Source: Hymenobacter metallicola (lineage in GTDB: Bacteria; Bacteroidota; Bacteroidia; Cytophagales; Hymenobacteraceae). Taken from it: a stretch of DNA of 64,000 nucleotides. This document shows, in pieces, positions 24,175 through 33,420 of the stretch. How positions within the stretch are numbered: position 1 is the stretch's first letter; the number at the start of each line of letters is the position of its first letter. The stretch lies in contig NZ_SRMB01000001.1 in the NCBI RefSeq assembly GCF_004745645.1, positions 744,001 to 808,000 of the forward strand, given 5' to 3'. The notes beneath the pieces are model-generated. The model was not told the origin of the DNA, did not search any database, and saw only the letters and a program-made list of their open reading frames with translations. Made by a program: the position numbers and the translations under genes.

Positions 24175-24645
24175 ATGCGCACCTTCCTGTTCTGCCTGCT
24201 CAACCTGCTGACCCTGCCCGCCGCCTTCGCCCAGCGCGGCGTGCCCCGGCCACCCGACCCCAAAGTAGCTCAGGAGCTGCTGCAACTGGAGCGGCGCTGG
24301 AACGAAGCCATCGTCAGCCGCGACACGGCCTTTATCAGCCGCCTACTGGCCCCCGACTTCCTCTACATTGCCGCCGACGGCAGCGTGAACGACAAGAAAA
24401 CCGTGCTGCTGGCCGTCAGCAACCCTAATTCGGTCATCAACCCCTTCCAGAGCGAGGGCGTGCGGGTGCGGCAGTACGGCAAAAACACGGTGATTCTGAC
24501 CGGCTGGTTTCTGCAAACCGGCACGTGGCTGGGCCAGCCCTTCGCCCTGCGTCTGCGCTATACCGATGTGTACGTGAAGCAGGGGGGGCGCTGGCAGGCT
24601 GTGTCGGCCCAGGCTGCCGTACTGCCCACCGGGCGCAAATCTTAA
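24175..24645 (+). CDS. Secreted DUF4440/SnoaL-like protein
   Basis: A 156-residue protein with a signal peptide (MRTFLFCLLNLLTLPAAFAQ). The mature part has the NTF2-like pattern of DUF4440: LLQLERRWNEAIVSRDTAF, LLAPDFLYIAADGSV, VRQYGKNTVILTGWF and a final YTDVYVKQGGRWQAVSAQ. Such proteins form a cone-shaped pocket; no catalytic residue can be assigned. I start at ATG 24175; an in-frame TTG at 24166 is less likely. Confidence 0.85.
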   Translation: MRTFLFCLLNLLTLPAAFAQRGVPRPPDPKVAQELLQLERRWNEAIVSRDTAFISRLLAPDFLYIAADGSVNDKKTVLLAVSNPNSVINPFQSEGVRVRQYGKNTVILTGWFLQTGTWLGQPFALRLRYTDVYVKQGGRWQAVSAQAAVLPTGRKS

Positions 24646-24666
24646 CGAGTTTCCGGCGCGGGTTCG

Positions 24667-24674
24667 TACTTTCG
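24667..24674 (+). promoter_or_regulatory. Candidate -7 promoter box of thyA
   Basis: TACTTTCG is one base from the TAnnTTTG consensus and ends four bases before the thyA ATG, giving an almost leaderless transcript. The same variant stands before the E1 gene at 47112. Confidence 0.5.
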
Positions 24675-24678
24675 CGCC

Positions 24679-25473
24679 ATGCAGCAGTACCTCGACCTCG
24701 TCCAGCACATCCTCGACCACGGCACCCAGAAAACCGACCGCACCGGCACCGGCACGCTCAGTATTTTCGGGCACCAGATGCGCTTCGACCTGCAACAGGG
24801 CTTTCCGCTGGTCACGACCAAGAAGGTTCACCTGAAAAGCATTATCCACGAGCTGCTGTGGTTTTTACAGGGTGATACCAACATCAAGTACCTGACCGAC
24901 AACGGCGTCAAAATCTGGGATGAGTGGGCCGATGAAAACGGCGAGCTGGGCCCGGTCTACGGTAAGCAGTGGCGCAACTGGCCCCGGCCCGACGGCTCCC
25001 ACATCGACCAGATTTCCGAAGTCGTGCGCCAGCTCACCACCTCGCCCGATTCGCGCCGCATCCTGGTGTCGGCCTGGAACGTGGCTGAGCTGGACCAGAT
25101 GCACCTGATGCCCTGCCACGCCCTGTTCCAGTTCTACGTGGCCGACGGCAAGCTCAGCTGCCAGCTCTACCAGCGCTCCGCCGACGTCTTTTTGGGCGTG
25201 CCCTTCAACATTGCCTCCTACGCTCTGCTCACGCTCATGATGGCCCAGGTGACTGGCCTGCAGCCCGGGGAGTTTATCTGGACCGGCGGCGACACCCACC
25301 TGTATTCCAACCACCTCGAGCAGGCCCGCCTGCAACTCACCCGCGAACCGCGGCCCTTGCCCCAGATGCACCTGAATCCGCAGGTAAAAGATATTTTCGG
25401 CTTCCGCTACGAAGACTTCACTCTCGAGAACTATACTCCTCATCCGGCCATTAAGGCGCCCGTAGCAGTGTAA
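24679..25473 (+). CDS. thyA: Thymidylate synthase
   Basis: A 264-residue protein, the standard ThyA length. It has [48 protein letters not shown], the catalytic Cys in [32 protein letters not shown] and [11 protein letters not shown]. It methylates dUMP to dTMP using methylene-tetrahydrofolate. No folA gene follows; the next 548 bases are apparently empty. Confidence 0.97.
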   Translation: MQQYLDLVQHILDHGTQKTDRTGTGTLSIFGHQMRFDLQQGFPLVTTKKVHLKSIIHELLWFLQGDTNIKYLTDNGVKIWDEWADENGELGPVYGKQWRNWPRPDGSHIDQISEVVRQLTTSPDSRRILVSAWNVAELDQMHLMPCHALFQFYVADGKLSCQLYQRSADVFLGVPFNIASYALLTLMMAQVTGLQPGEFIWTGGDTHLYSNHLEQARLQLTREPRPLPQMHLNPQVKDIFGFRYEDFTLENYTPHPAIKAPVAV

Positions 25474-26021
25474 GCTACCGTAGGCTGAAATTTTGGGCAG
25501 ACCTGCCAGCTGACGGCCTCGCACAGGGTGTTGTGAGCTTGTTGGGCGGGCCGCTGATGTTGCTAGGGTGATTTGCTTGTCGTTATCAGGGGCTACTATA
25601 CCGAGCTATGCTCCCAATAGTAGCACCGCTTGCCAACCCTCTTCAAGCCCGGATTCACTACCTGATTTAGGGTAATAAGGAGCCTTTGCTGTGGCGCCTG
25701 TATTTGGGCTATGGGTCGAATCGTAGGGCAAACAGGTGATGAAAAGGGTATAGCACTAAAACGGAAAACTAATTTATTGCCTCGGTAAATGATGTTTATC
25801 CATGATTTTCTGTTTCTTAATAGCAGACGAACGGTATGTGTTTTTAGTATATAGCCCCTTATAAGCTTTGTATAGGCTATTTTTTGACTTTGTATAACCT
25901 CTGGTCCTTGAACGCGTAAGAGGGGGTGCTTTTGTAAATTTCTAATACCTGCGGAATTTTGTTGCTCGGTTTTTGTTTAGAAATAGTTCAACTGTATATA
26001 TAAAATCCAAAAGGGTGTAGA
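25474..26021. other. Long AT-rich gap without a recognised gene
   Basis: 548 bases with no convincing reading frame. From about 25700 the GC content falls well below the window average, with runs such as TATATATAAAATCC before the next small gene. I see no terminator-like hairpin, tRNA or riboswitch motif. It may be a promoter region or the remains of inserted DNA. Confidence 0.6.
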
Positions 26022-26264
26022 TTGCGTAAGTATCGTCTCAGTCTTGCTCTCCCACTTCTATTGCTCAGTACCCCAGTGCCCCCTCTCGAAACCACGTCCT
26101 TACCTCGTAAGCACCGCGCTTGGATTGCGCTTTATGCCCTGGAAGGCTGCGAGCAGGATCGAGCCGAAATTTTGCGCATCAACAACGTGACCGAGGCTGA
26201 CTTGGCCGAATTTGAAGAAAGCTGGCTCCGCCTGCGCTGCCGGAACTTGTCGCCCACCCGCTAG
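26022..26264 (+). CDS. Hypothetical small protein, 80 aa
   Basis: An 80-residue frame starting at TTG 26022. The first part is hydrophobic (RLSLALPLLLLSTPVPP), while the second (HRAWIALYALEGCEQDRAEI to FEESWLRL) looks like a short helical domain. No ATG is available, and the true start may lie lower. The stop overlaps the stop of the convergent gene in the palindrome CTAG. It is likely but not certainly a gene. Confidence 0.5.
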   Translation: MRKYRLSLALPLLLLSTPVPPLETTSLPRKHRAWIALYALEGCEQDRAEILRINNVTEADLAEFEESWLRLRCRNLSPTR

Positions 26265-27073
26265 GCTGGCCGTTCCCAGGCGAGCAGTTGCGCTAGCAAG
26301 GCATGGTCGGTAGCAAAAATCTGGTGCCCTATCTGGCGGATAGTCCGAATAGAAGCCACGTTGGCAACAAACACCGTTTCTGCCGCCAACAAAGTTTCTG
26401 GGTAGAACAGGCCTTCCTCACAAGGCAAGCCGTGCTGCCGGGCTACCCGCAGCAGGTGAGCCCGCCGGACGCCCGCTACGCAGCCCGTCGTCAGGGACGG
26501 CGTGAACAGCTTGCCTGCGTTTAACCAAAAAACCGCAGAAGCCCCGGCTTCGGCCACGTGGCCCGCCGCATCACAAAGAATAATTTCGTCGAGGCCACGC
26601 TGCTGCCGCTCGTGGGCGGCGCGCACGTAGAGCCAGGCCTGCGGGCCTTTGCAAAAGCTCAGGGGCGAGTACAGCGCCTGGGTTTCCTCGGCGAAGCCGG
26701 CACGCTGAATAGGGGAAGTATCAGCGGCAAAATCTTCAGCCGTGGCCAGCCACTCTGCGTCGGTGGTTGGGGGAGTGTAGCGGCCGCCGCCGGCCCGCCA
26801 CAGCTGCACCCGCAGGCGGGCCGCGGACCGCCGACTGGCTGTGGCCAACCCCGCCAGAGTCGTTTCCAGGGCTTCGGGCGTGGCCAGTTGAGGCGGGAGC
26901 GTTAGGAAGAGGGCGGAGGCGGCTTGCTGCATCCGGGCCGTGTGGAGGGCCGCGTGGCGCAGGCGGTTGTCGGTATAGACCAGGGTTTCAAAAAAACCGT
27001 CGCCAAAGGCTAGGCCGCGGTTGGGTAAAGCCAGGGTAGCAGTAGGCAGCAGTTGGTTGTTGAGCAGCAGCAC
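26261..27073 (-). CDS. Class IV aminotransferase, aminodeoxychorismate lyase-like
   Basis: A 270-residue PLP enzyme of fold type IV. LLPTATLALPNRGLAFGDGFFETL is the standard N-terminal region (split here as LNNQLLPTATLALPNRGLAF then GDGFFETL), followed by DEIILCDAAGHVAEAGASAV, where the family has a Glu-Ala-Ser pocket, and TPSLTTGCVAGVRRAHLL. It could be PabC (4-amino-4-deoxychorismate lyase) or a branched-chain/D-amino acid transaminase; the single-domain size and motifs favour PabC. I start at GTG 27073, because the TTG at 27118 lies inside a likely promoter box (TACTTTG). Confidence 0.8.
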   Translation of the reverse strand: MLLLNNQLLPTATLALPNRGLAFGDGFFETLVYTDNRLRHAALHTARMQQAASALFLTLPPQLATPEALETTLAGLATASRRSAARLRVQLWRAGGGRYTPPTTDAEWLATAEDFAADTSPIQRAGFAEETQALYSPLSFCKGPQAWLYVRAAHERQQRGLDEIILCDAAGHVAEAGASAVFWLNAGKLFTPSLTTGCVAGVRRAHLLRVARQHGLPCEEGLFYPETLLAAETVFVANVASIRTIRQIGHQIFATDHALLAQLLAWERPA

Positions 27074-27124
27074 GAGTGGGAAAAGGGAGGGATGAGTAAC
27101 AGAGTAGCCGAGCGGCAAAGTAGC

Positions 27125-28255
27125 TTATACCAATACAAACTTCTTGCCCGGCAGGGCCTTTACCACGCCCCGGAATTCCAGGCCCAGTAGCAGCGTGGCT
27201 ACTTTATTGACCGGTAATTGGGCTTTCCAGCTCAGATCATCCATTTGCTCTTCCTTGCTGGCCAGCAGCACTTCCAGCAGTTGGAATTCCTCGGCGGTGA
27301 AATCAGCTGGGTCGTAGGTGGGCGTGGGCTTGAACTTGCCGGTCTGGTGCAGGGCCGCGTCCCAGTTCAGGAGCTGCTCCAGGTCGGCCGGCTCGCCGTA
27401 GAGGGCGGCTTTGTTAGCTTTGATCAGGTCGTTGCAGCCCTCAGAGGCTACGGAGCCCAGGTTGCCGGGCACGGCCAGCACGTCCTTGTTGTAGCTGAGC
27501 GCAATTTCGGCCGTTATCAGCGCTCCACCTTTTCTGGCCGCTTCCACCACCACCGTCCCATCCGAAAGGCCGGCAATGATGCGGTTGCGGGCCGGGAAGT
27601 TGAACCGGTCGGGCTGGGTGCCAAAGGCAAACTCGGTGAGCAGGCCGCCCTGGGTGAGCATCTTTTCGGCCGTTTTGCGGTGGGCGGCGGGGTAGAGCAC
27701 GTCCAGGCCGGTAGCCATCACGCCCACGGTTTCCAGGCCTTCCTGCAAGGCGGCGCGGTGGGCCATAATGTCGATGCCGTAGGCCAGCCCGCTCACCACC
27801 AGTGGGCGGTGGGGCACCAGGCCCAGCACCAGCTTCTCGGTTTGCTCCCGGCCGTAGTCGGTGGCCTTGCGGGTGCCCACGATGCCGATGGTTTTGGGCT
27901 GGTTCAGGTTGGCCGTGCCCTGGTAGTAGAGCAGCACGGGCGCGTCGGGAATGGTTTTGAGCCGGCTCGGGTACTGCTTGCTGGTGTAGAACAGGAGGTG
28001 TACCCCGTCCTTTTCGGCCTTGCGCAGGGCTTCTTCGGCCTTTTTCAGGGCGGTAGTCCGTTCGCCGCCGGTCAGCGTAGCCACGGTGGTAGGGCCCACG
28101 CCGGGAATCTTGCGCAGCTTGCCCGGCGGCAGCAGCAGCACGTTTTTGGCCGAGCCCCCGTAGCTCATCAGCTGCCGCGTAAGCTGCGGCCCGATACCGG
28201 GAAATAACGTCAGGGCGACTTCGTGGAAGAGTACTTCGTCGGTAGAAATAGGCAT
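27125..28255 (-). CDS. dprA: DNA processing protein DprA
   Basis: A 376-residue protein that loads RecA on incoming single-stranded DNA during natural transformation. An N-terminal helix-hairpin-helix region (LTLFPGIGPQLTRQLM, IPGVGPTTVATL) precedes the Rossmann-like DprA domain with IGIVGTRKATDYGRE, VSGLAYGIDIMAHRAAL, GLDVLYPAAHRK and RNRIIAGLSDGTVVVEA. A winged-helix end (about 310-376) follows. It is next to the aminotransferase gene on the same strand, with a gap of 51 bases to that gene's start. Confidence 0.96.
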   Translation of the reverse strand: MPISTDEVLFHEVALTLFPGIGPQLTRQLMSYGGSAKNVLLLPPGKLRKIPGVGPTTVATLTGGERTTALKKAEEALRKAEKDGVHLLFYTSKQYPSRLKTIPDAPVLLYYQGTANLNQPKTIGIVGTRKATDYGREQTEKLVLGLVPHRPLVVSGLAYGIDIMAHRAALQEGLETVGVMATGLDVLYPAAHRKTAEKMLTQGGLLTEFAFGTQPDRFNFPARNRIIAGLSDGTVVVEAARKGGALITAEIALSYNKDVLAVPGNLGSVASEGCNDLIKANKAALYGEPADLEQLLNWDAALHQTGKFKPTPTYDPADFTAEEFQLLEVLLASKEEQMDDLSWKAQLPVNKVATLLLGLEFRGVVKALPGKKFVLV

Positions 28256-28314
28256 AATAGTTTAATGGATAAAATAGGGACGTAAATTAGGTCTTGTATT
28301 TCAATATCAAGATA

Positions 28315-28899
28315 CTACTCAACCCGCTCCAACTCCCGGGCAGCTACCGTATCAACCATTTGCCAGGGAGCCTTCAGCAGACTGTCGTAAGGAATTGGCA
28401 CGCACCATTGCAGGCCGGGCATCACGGGAGTGATGATAACCCGTCGCGGCTCGGCACCCGCGTTTGTAAAACGTAATTGCCTGACTGCTACAACATCGCC
28501 CTGCCGATAGTCGAAAGCAACTGTGTGCCACGGATATTGTCGGACAAATAGGTCTTCAACCGGTATTACTGCCTGCCGCCAGGAGGTCCACTGGAATTTG
28601 CCCGGAGTATAGCTTTTCGCCTTCTGGTACCAACTGGCAACAACGACTAACTGCACCAGCACCAGCGGACCCCACATAAGCCATGGCAGCAGCGTCCAGA
28701 GCCAGGATAAAATTCTGGTGCGGGTTTTTAGCCAGCGAGTGGCCGGGAAGGCCAGCAGCCATAACCCCAAGCGTGGCAAGTTGCCTAGCTGCAAAGGCAC
28801 GAATTCTAGAGGCGTGAAATACGTAAGCAGCACCAATGGCCAGCACAGCAGCCATATGGTGGCTATCAGATTGGGTAAATACTCTTTAATTCGAGTCAA
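28315..28899 (-). CDS. Hypothetical membrane protein, 194 aa
   Basis: Three to four hydrophobic spans fill the first half (NLIATIWLLCWPLVLLTYF, LGLWLLAFPA, ILSWLWTLLPWLMWGPLVLV), followed by a soluble C-terminal half with VRQLRFTNAGAEPRRVII. The start is TTG 28899; no nearby ATG exists. No family is recognised. Confidence 0.6.
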   Translation of the reverse strand: MTRIKEYLPNLIATIWLLCWPLVLLTYFTPLEFVPLQLGNLPRLGLWLLAFPATRWLKTRTRILSWLWTLLPWLMWGPLVLVQLVVVASWYQKAKSYTPGKFQWTSWRQAVIPVEDLFVRQYPWHTVAFDYRQGDVVAVRQLRFTNAGAEPRRVIITPVMPGLQWCVPIPYDSLLKAPWQMVDTVAARELERVE

Positions 28900-28937
28900 C
28901 GGGAATAGCTGGGTTAATATGGCAATGGGTTCTGTTG

Positions 28938-29297
28938 CTACCCCTGCGTTTTGCCAATGGCGTCCAGCTCCTTTTTCATGGTCACCAAAAAGCCCCGCAC
29001 TTTCTCCAGGCTCTGAATCACGTCGATTTTTTCCTTGAGCTGGGGGCCTTTCTGCTTGAGCATGTCGCGGGCCCCGGGAATGGTGTAGCCCCGCTCCTTG
29101 ACCAGGTGGTAAATCGTGCGGAAAATATCCACGTCCTGGGGCGTGTAGAGGCGGTTGCCCTTCTTGCTTTTGCGCGGGCGCAGCTCCTCAAACTCGGTTT
29201 CCCAGAAGCGAATCAGCGACGGGGCCACGTTGAACTGGGCCGCCACCTCGCCGATGGTGAAGTACTGCTTCTCGATGTCGCGCTCTTTGTAGGGCAT
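28938..29297 (-). CDS. MerR family transcriptional regulator
   Basis: A 119-residue regulator. The winged helix is clear: KQYFTIGEVAAQFNVAPSLI, RFWETEFEELRPRKSKKGNR, LYTPQDVDIF. A short helical end (VQ-SLEKVRGFLVTMKKELDA) would form the dimer coiled coil. No effector domain or metal-binding cysteines are present, so the signal is unknown. This compact type is widespread in Bacteroidetes, often near alaS, as here. Confidence 0.9.
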   Translation of the reverse strand: MPYKERDIEKQYFTIGEVAAQFNVAPSLIRFWETEFEELRPRKSKKGNRLYTPQDVDIFRTIYHLVKERGYTIPGARDMLKQKGPQLKEKIDVIQSLEKVRGFLVTMKKELDAIGKTQG

Positions 29298-29424
29298 TTG
29301 GTAGAACTTAGAACTTAGATATTAGAGCTTAGAAGGGCGACGGGAAAAGAAGGAGTGAAGCCTAAAAATCCGCAGGAACGAGTCTAAGCTCTAACTTCTG
29401 ATTTCTCACTTCTCCAAAGTCGGC

Positions 29425-29432
29425 TACCTTTG
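29425..29432 (+). promoter_or_regulatory. -7 promoter box upstream of alaS
   Basis: TACCTTTG matches the Bacteroidetes TAnnTTTG consensus about 130 bases before the alaS ATG, so a leader of about 120 bases is expected. Confidence 0.6.
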
Positions 29433-29561
29433 CCGGAACGGCCTTTCCGCTGGAAAAGCGAAAAGTAACCAAATTCCCGGCTGCGGCCAATTCCTCTGGG
29501 GCTCGGCCGTTTCATTCACCGCATCACTCGACTCGCCAAGTTCAGCTTCGCGTTACTTCTT

Positions 29562-32246
29562 ATGTCACTTCCCACCGCCAGCCACGTCCGCCAGCAGTTC
29601 CTCGATTTCTTCGCTTCCAAAGGCCACCACATCGTGCCCTCGGCGCCCATCGTGGTGAAGGACGACCCCACGCTGCTGTTCATTAACTCGGGTATGGCCC
29701 CGTTCAAGGATTACTTCCTGGGCAACAAGCCCGCGCCCTACAAGCGCATTGCCGACACCCAGAAGTGCCTGCGCGTGTCGGGCAAGCACAACGACCTGGA
29801 AGAGGTAGGCTACGACACCTACCACCACACCATGTTCGAAATGCTGGGCAACTGGTCGTTTGGCGACTATTTCAAGAAGGACGCCATTGCCTGGGCCTGG
29901 GAGCTGCTCACCGAAGTCTATAAGCTGGAGAAGGACCGCCTCTACGTAACCTACTTTGAGGGCGACGAAAAGGACGGCACCGCCGCCGACACCGAAACCC
30001 AGGGCTTGTGGCGCCAATACACCACCGACGACCGGATTTTGCCCGGCAACAAGAAGGACAACTTCTGGGAAATGGGCGACACCGGCCCCTGCGGCCCCTG
30101 CACCGAAATCCACATCGACCTGCGCTCCGAAGAGGAGCGGCAGCAGAAGCCCGGCCGCGAATTGGTCAATGCCGACCACCCGCAGGTAGTCGAAATCTGG
30201 AACAACGTGTTCATGGAGTTCCAGCGCCTGGCCGACAAGTCCCTGATTAAGCTGCCCGAGCAGAGCGTGGACACCGGCATGGGCTTCGAGCGGCTGATGA
30301 TGGCCGTGTCGGGGGTGAAGTCGAACTACGACACCGACGTATTCCAGCCCCTGATTCAGTTTATTGCCGCCGAGGCTGGCGTGAAATACCACGGCACGGC
30401 CCCAGCCACCGTGAACGACCAGCCGGCCACCGAAAACGAGAAAACCGACATTGCCATTCGCGTCCTGGCCGACCACATCCGCACGATTTCCTTCGCCATT
30501 GCCGACGGGCAGCTGCCCTCCAACGTGAAGGCCGGCTACGTGATTCGCCGCATTCTGCGCCGGGCCGTGCGCTACGCGTTTTCGTCCCTGGGCCAGAAGC
30601 AGCCCTTCCTCTATAAGCTCGTGCCCGTGCTGGCCGACCAGATGAAGGATATCTTCCCCGAACTCAAGCAGCAGACTTCCTTTGTGCAGCGCGTGGTGGA
30701 GGAGGAGGAAGTCGCCTTCCTCAAAACCCTGGAAAACGGCCTGCGCCGCCTCGATGCCCTGGAAGAAGCCGCCCGGCAGAACGGCAACCGTATCGACGGC
30801 AAAACCGCCTTTGAGCTGAGTGACACCTTCGGCTTCCCCCTGGACCTCACGGCCCTGATTGCCCGCGAAAAGGGCCTGACCGTGGACGAAGAGGGCTTCC
30901 AGAAAGAGCTGGCCCAGCAGAAAAGCCGCAGCCGCAACGCCCAGGAAACCGAGCAGAGCGACTGGACGGTGGTGCTGGAATCCGAGGAGCAGCCGGCTTT
31001 CGTAGGCTACGACCTGGACGAGGCCCCGGCCAAAATCCTGCGCTACCGCAAAATCGATAAGAAGGGCAAAACCGAGTACCAGGTGGTGCTCGACCAGACC
31101 CCGTTCTACGCCGAGTCGGGCGGGCAGATCGGCGACACGGGCTACCTGGAGTCGCCCCTGAGCAAGGTGCGCGTGATTGATACCAAGAAGGAAAACGACC
31201 TGATTGTGCACACCGTTCTGGATTTGCCCCAGGACCTGGACGCCGACTTCTCGGCCAAAATCGACCACGCCCGCCGCGAGCTGATCCGCAAAAACCACAC
31301 GGCCACCCACTTGCTACAGGCCGCTTTGCGCGAAATCATCGGCAGCCACGTGCAGCAGAAAGGCTCCCTGGTGAACGATAAGCTGCTGCGCTTCGACTTC
31401 TCGCACTTCACCAAGGTCACCGACGAGCAGCTGCGCGAGATTGAGCGCCTGGTCAACGAGCGGATCCGCCAGCAGATTCCGCTGGATGAGCGGCGCAACG
31501 TGCCCATTGCCGAGGCCAAAAACCTGGGCGCCATGGCCCTCTTTGGTGAAAAGTACGGCGAGTTCGTGCGCGTTATCACTTTCGACAAGAACTACTCCGT
31601 GGAGCTCTGCGGCGGTACCCACGTGCGGGGCACCGGCGAAATCGGCTTTTTCAAAATTACCTCGGAAAGCGCCGTGGGTGCCGGCGTCCGCCGCATCGAG
31701 GCCGTAACCGGAGAAACCGCCGAAGCCTACGTGGACCAGCAGCTCGACCTGCTGAGCCAGGTGCGCGAGGCCCTGGGCAACCCCCAGCACCTGCTGCCCA
31801 GCCTGCAGAAGCAAACCGAGGAAATTGCCGCCCTGCGCAAGCAGATCGAGCAGTTTGAGCAGCAGAGCATCAACCAGCAGAAAGACCAGCTGGCCGCCCA
31901 GGTGAAGCCGCTCGGCGGGGTCAACTTCCTGGCCGCCCAGGTGCAGGCCGGCTCGGCCGATGCCCTGAAAACCCTGGCCTACCACCTGCGCCAGACCGTG
32001 GACAACCTCGTGCTGGTGCTCGGCGCCGACATCGAAGGCAAGCCCCAGCTGGCCGTGATGCTCGACGACGATATTGCCAAAGCCGGCAAGCTCAATGCCT
32101 CGACGCTGGTGCGGGAACTGGCCAAGGAAATCCAGGGTGGGGGCGGCGGCCAGCCGTTCTTTGCCACGGCCGGCGGCAAGAACGTGGCCGGCCTGGGCGC
32201 CGCTATTGCCAAGGCCGAGGAGCTGATCGGTAAGTCCTTGGCGTAA
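29562..32246 (+). CDS. alaS: Alanyl-tRNA synthetase
   Basis: An 894-residue class II synthetase. The catalytic domain has FFASKGHHIVPSAPIV, FINSGMAPFKDYF, the conserved HTMFEMLGNWSFGDYFK and GMGFERL. The editing domain has KNHTATHLLQAALR and SVELCGGTHVRGTGEI with the zinc-binding His, His, Cys and His. The C-Ala end has GGGGGQPFFATAGGKN. It charges tRNA-Ala and clears Ser/Gly mistakes. A terminator follows. Confidence 0.98.
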   Translation: MSLPTASHVRQQFLDFFASKGHHIVPSAPIVVKDDPTLLFINSGMAPFKDYFLGNKPAPYKRIADTQKCLRVSGKHNDLEEVGYDTYHHTMFEMLGNWSFGDYFKKDAIAWAWELLTEVYKLEKDRLYVTYFEGDEKDGTAADTETQGLWRQYTTDDRILPGNKKDNFWEMGDTGPCGPCTEIHIDLRSEEERQQKPGRELVNADHPQVVEIWNNVFMEFQRLADKSLIKLPEQSVDTGMGFERLMMAVSGVKSNYDTDVFQPLIQFIAAEAGVKYHGTAPATVNDQPATENEKTDIAIRVLADHIRTISFAIADGQLPSNVKAGYVIRRILRRAVRYAFSSLGQKQPFLYKLVPVLADQMKDIFPELKQQTSFVQRVVEEEEVAFLKTLENGLRRLDALEEAARQNGNRIDGKTAFELSDTFGFPLDLTALIAREKGLTVDEEGFQKELAQQKSRSRNAQETEQSDWTVVLESEEQPAFVGYDLDEAPAKILRYRKIDKKGKTEYQVVLDQTPFYAESGGQIGDTGYLESPLSKVRVIDTKKENDLIVHTVLDLPQDLDADFSAKIDHARRELIRKNHTATHLLQAALREIIGSHVQQKGSLVNDKLLRFDFSHFTKVTDEQLREIERLVNERIRQQIPLDERRNVPIAEAKNLGAMALFGEKYGEFVRVITFDKNYSVELCGGTHVRGTGEIGFFKITSESAVGAGVRRIEAVTGETAEAYVDQQLDLLSQVREALGNPQHLLPSLQKQTEEIAALRKQIEQFEQQSINQQKDQLAAQVKPLGGVNFLAAQVQAGSADALKTLAYHLRQTVDNLVLVLGADIEGKPQLAVMLDDDIAKAGKLNASTLVRELAKEIQGGGGGQPFFATAGGKNVAGLGAAIAKAEELIGKSLA

Positions 32247-32264
32247 GCTTGACCAACCCGGTTT

Positions 32265-32318
32265 GCGGGCTGGATGGTGCTGCTCTTCGGGCGGCGGCTG
32301 TCCAGCCCGCTTTCTTTT
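32265..32318 (+). terminator. Terminator of alaS
   Basis: GCGGGCTGGA (32265-32274) pairs with TCCAGCCCGC (32301-32310) and is followed by TTTCTTTT, 19 bases after the alaS stop. Confidence 0.8.
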
Positions 32319-32500
32319 GGTCGGTTTGTTCAAGAGCGGGCAACCCCAAGGAAGTCGTAGCTTGCTCTGGCCCACCGGCAAGCGCTTGAAGCCGAATACT
32401 TTGACTGGTTAAGGCGTCTGGTGGATGGCCGAATCCAGCGGGTGCGTATTGTTTGGCAGCTGCGCGGCTGCCTATCTTGCCGGCCCTACGGAGTACCCCT

Positions 32501-33223
32501 ATGATTGAAGTTGACCTCGTTACCAAACACGGTAAAAAAGCCTTGGGCATGGAAGAGCATATTCACCACCAAACGTGGCGGCAGCGCCTGCCCGAAATCT
32601 TGCTGGAAATTGGCATTATCGTCTTTGCCATCACGCTTTCCATTCAGCTCCACAGCTGGCACGAACACTCTTTGGAGCGCGACAAGGAGCGGAAGTTTCT
32701 GCTGGGGCTGCGCCAGGATTTAGGGCACGATATTCAGGAAATGCAGGGCGACTCGGCCTCGTACGTCACCCAGTACAAGGCATTCCGCTATTTCCGGGCC
32801 CTGACGCCCCAGACCCAGCACCCCGACAGCCTGCAACAATATAGCTGGACCCTGCGCAACACCACGGTGCTGGTGCCCAATGCTTCCCGGTTTGAAGGAC
32901 TGAAATCGTCGGGCGACCTGGACGTGATTGAAGAGGAAGCCCTGCTCAATGGGATTCTTGACCACTACCAAGAGCTGGTTCCTGGCCTGGTGAGTGAAGC
33001 CGATAATTTTTCGGATTACAAGACCCAAACCATTGGCCGCTACCTCGACGACCACCTGGCGCCCAATCAACAGAATTTGGCTGCGGTAATGGCCGTGGGT
33101 CCCATGCAGAACTACCTCAGTCACGCAGACCAGATTCCCTATATCCTAAAGCGGTACCACGACGTGATGCAGCATAGCCGCCAGCTGATCCGGCTGATTG
33201 ATGCCCGGGTTGGGGAGCACTAA
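32501..33223 (+). CDS. Hypothetical membrane-anchored protein, DUF6090-like
   Basis: A 240-residue protein with one membrane span near the N-terminus (LLEIGIIVFAITLSIQL, about 35-52) after a basic segment. The rest is helical and outside the membrane: LGLRQDLGHDIQEMQGD, ASRFEGLKSSGDLDVI and LNGILDHYQELVPGL. The pattern of a single span followed by SGDLxxI-type helices resembles the DUF6090 group. I start at ATG 32501 (MIEVDLVTK). The role is unknown. Confidence 0.75.
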   Translation: MIEVDLVTKHGKKALGMEEHIHHQTWRQRLPEILLEIGIIVFAITLSIQLHSWHEHSLERDKERKFLLGLRQDLGHDIQEMQGDSASYVTQYKAFRYFRALTPQTQHPDSLQQYSWTLRNTTVLVPNASRFEGLKSSGDLDVIEEEALLNGILDHYQELVPGLVSEADNFSDYKTQTIGRYLDDHLAPNQQNLAAVMAVGPMQNYLSHADQIPYILKRYHDVMQHSRQLIRLIDARVGEH

Positions 33224-33420
33224 GCGCGGGCCGGTCTGCTACTCGGGTGAAAGATTCAGTGCGCCCGGCTTCGCTGGCAGCCATGAAGCACCATTTTTTC
33301 GCGCCCTGGTACGAGGTTTTATTTTCATACAGTATTCCGGTCAGCACCGCTAGCTTATCCTTGATGGAGGTGAAGGACCGATTTTCTTAACAGATTTTTT
33401 CATTTTTATCCTATTCACGG

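Noticed and set aside
27074..27118. Upstream TTG start of the class IV aminotransferase
   Set aside because: It lies in a TACTTTG promoter-like box and adds residues absent from the family; GTG 27073 fits the usual N-terminus.
29565..31310. 581-residue frame antisense to alaS
   Set aside because: It is the mirror of a strongly conserved gene; the composition (Gly, His, Val-rich) is typical of antisense frames in high-GC DNA.
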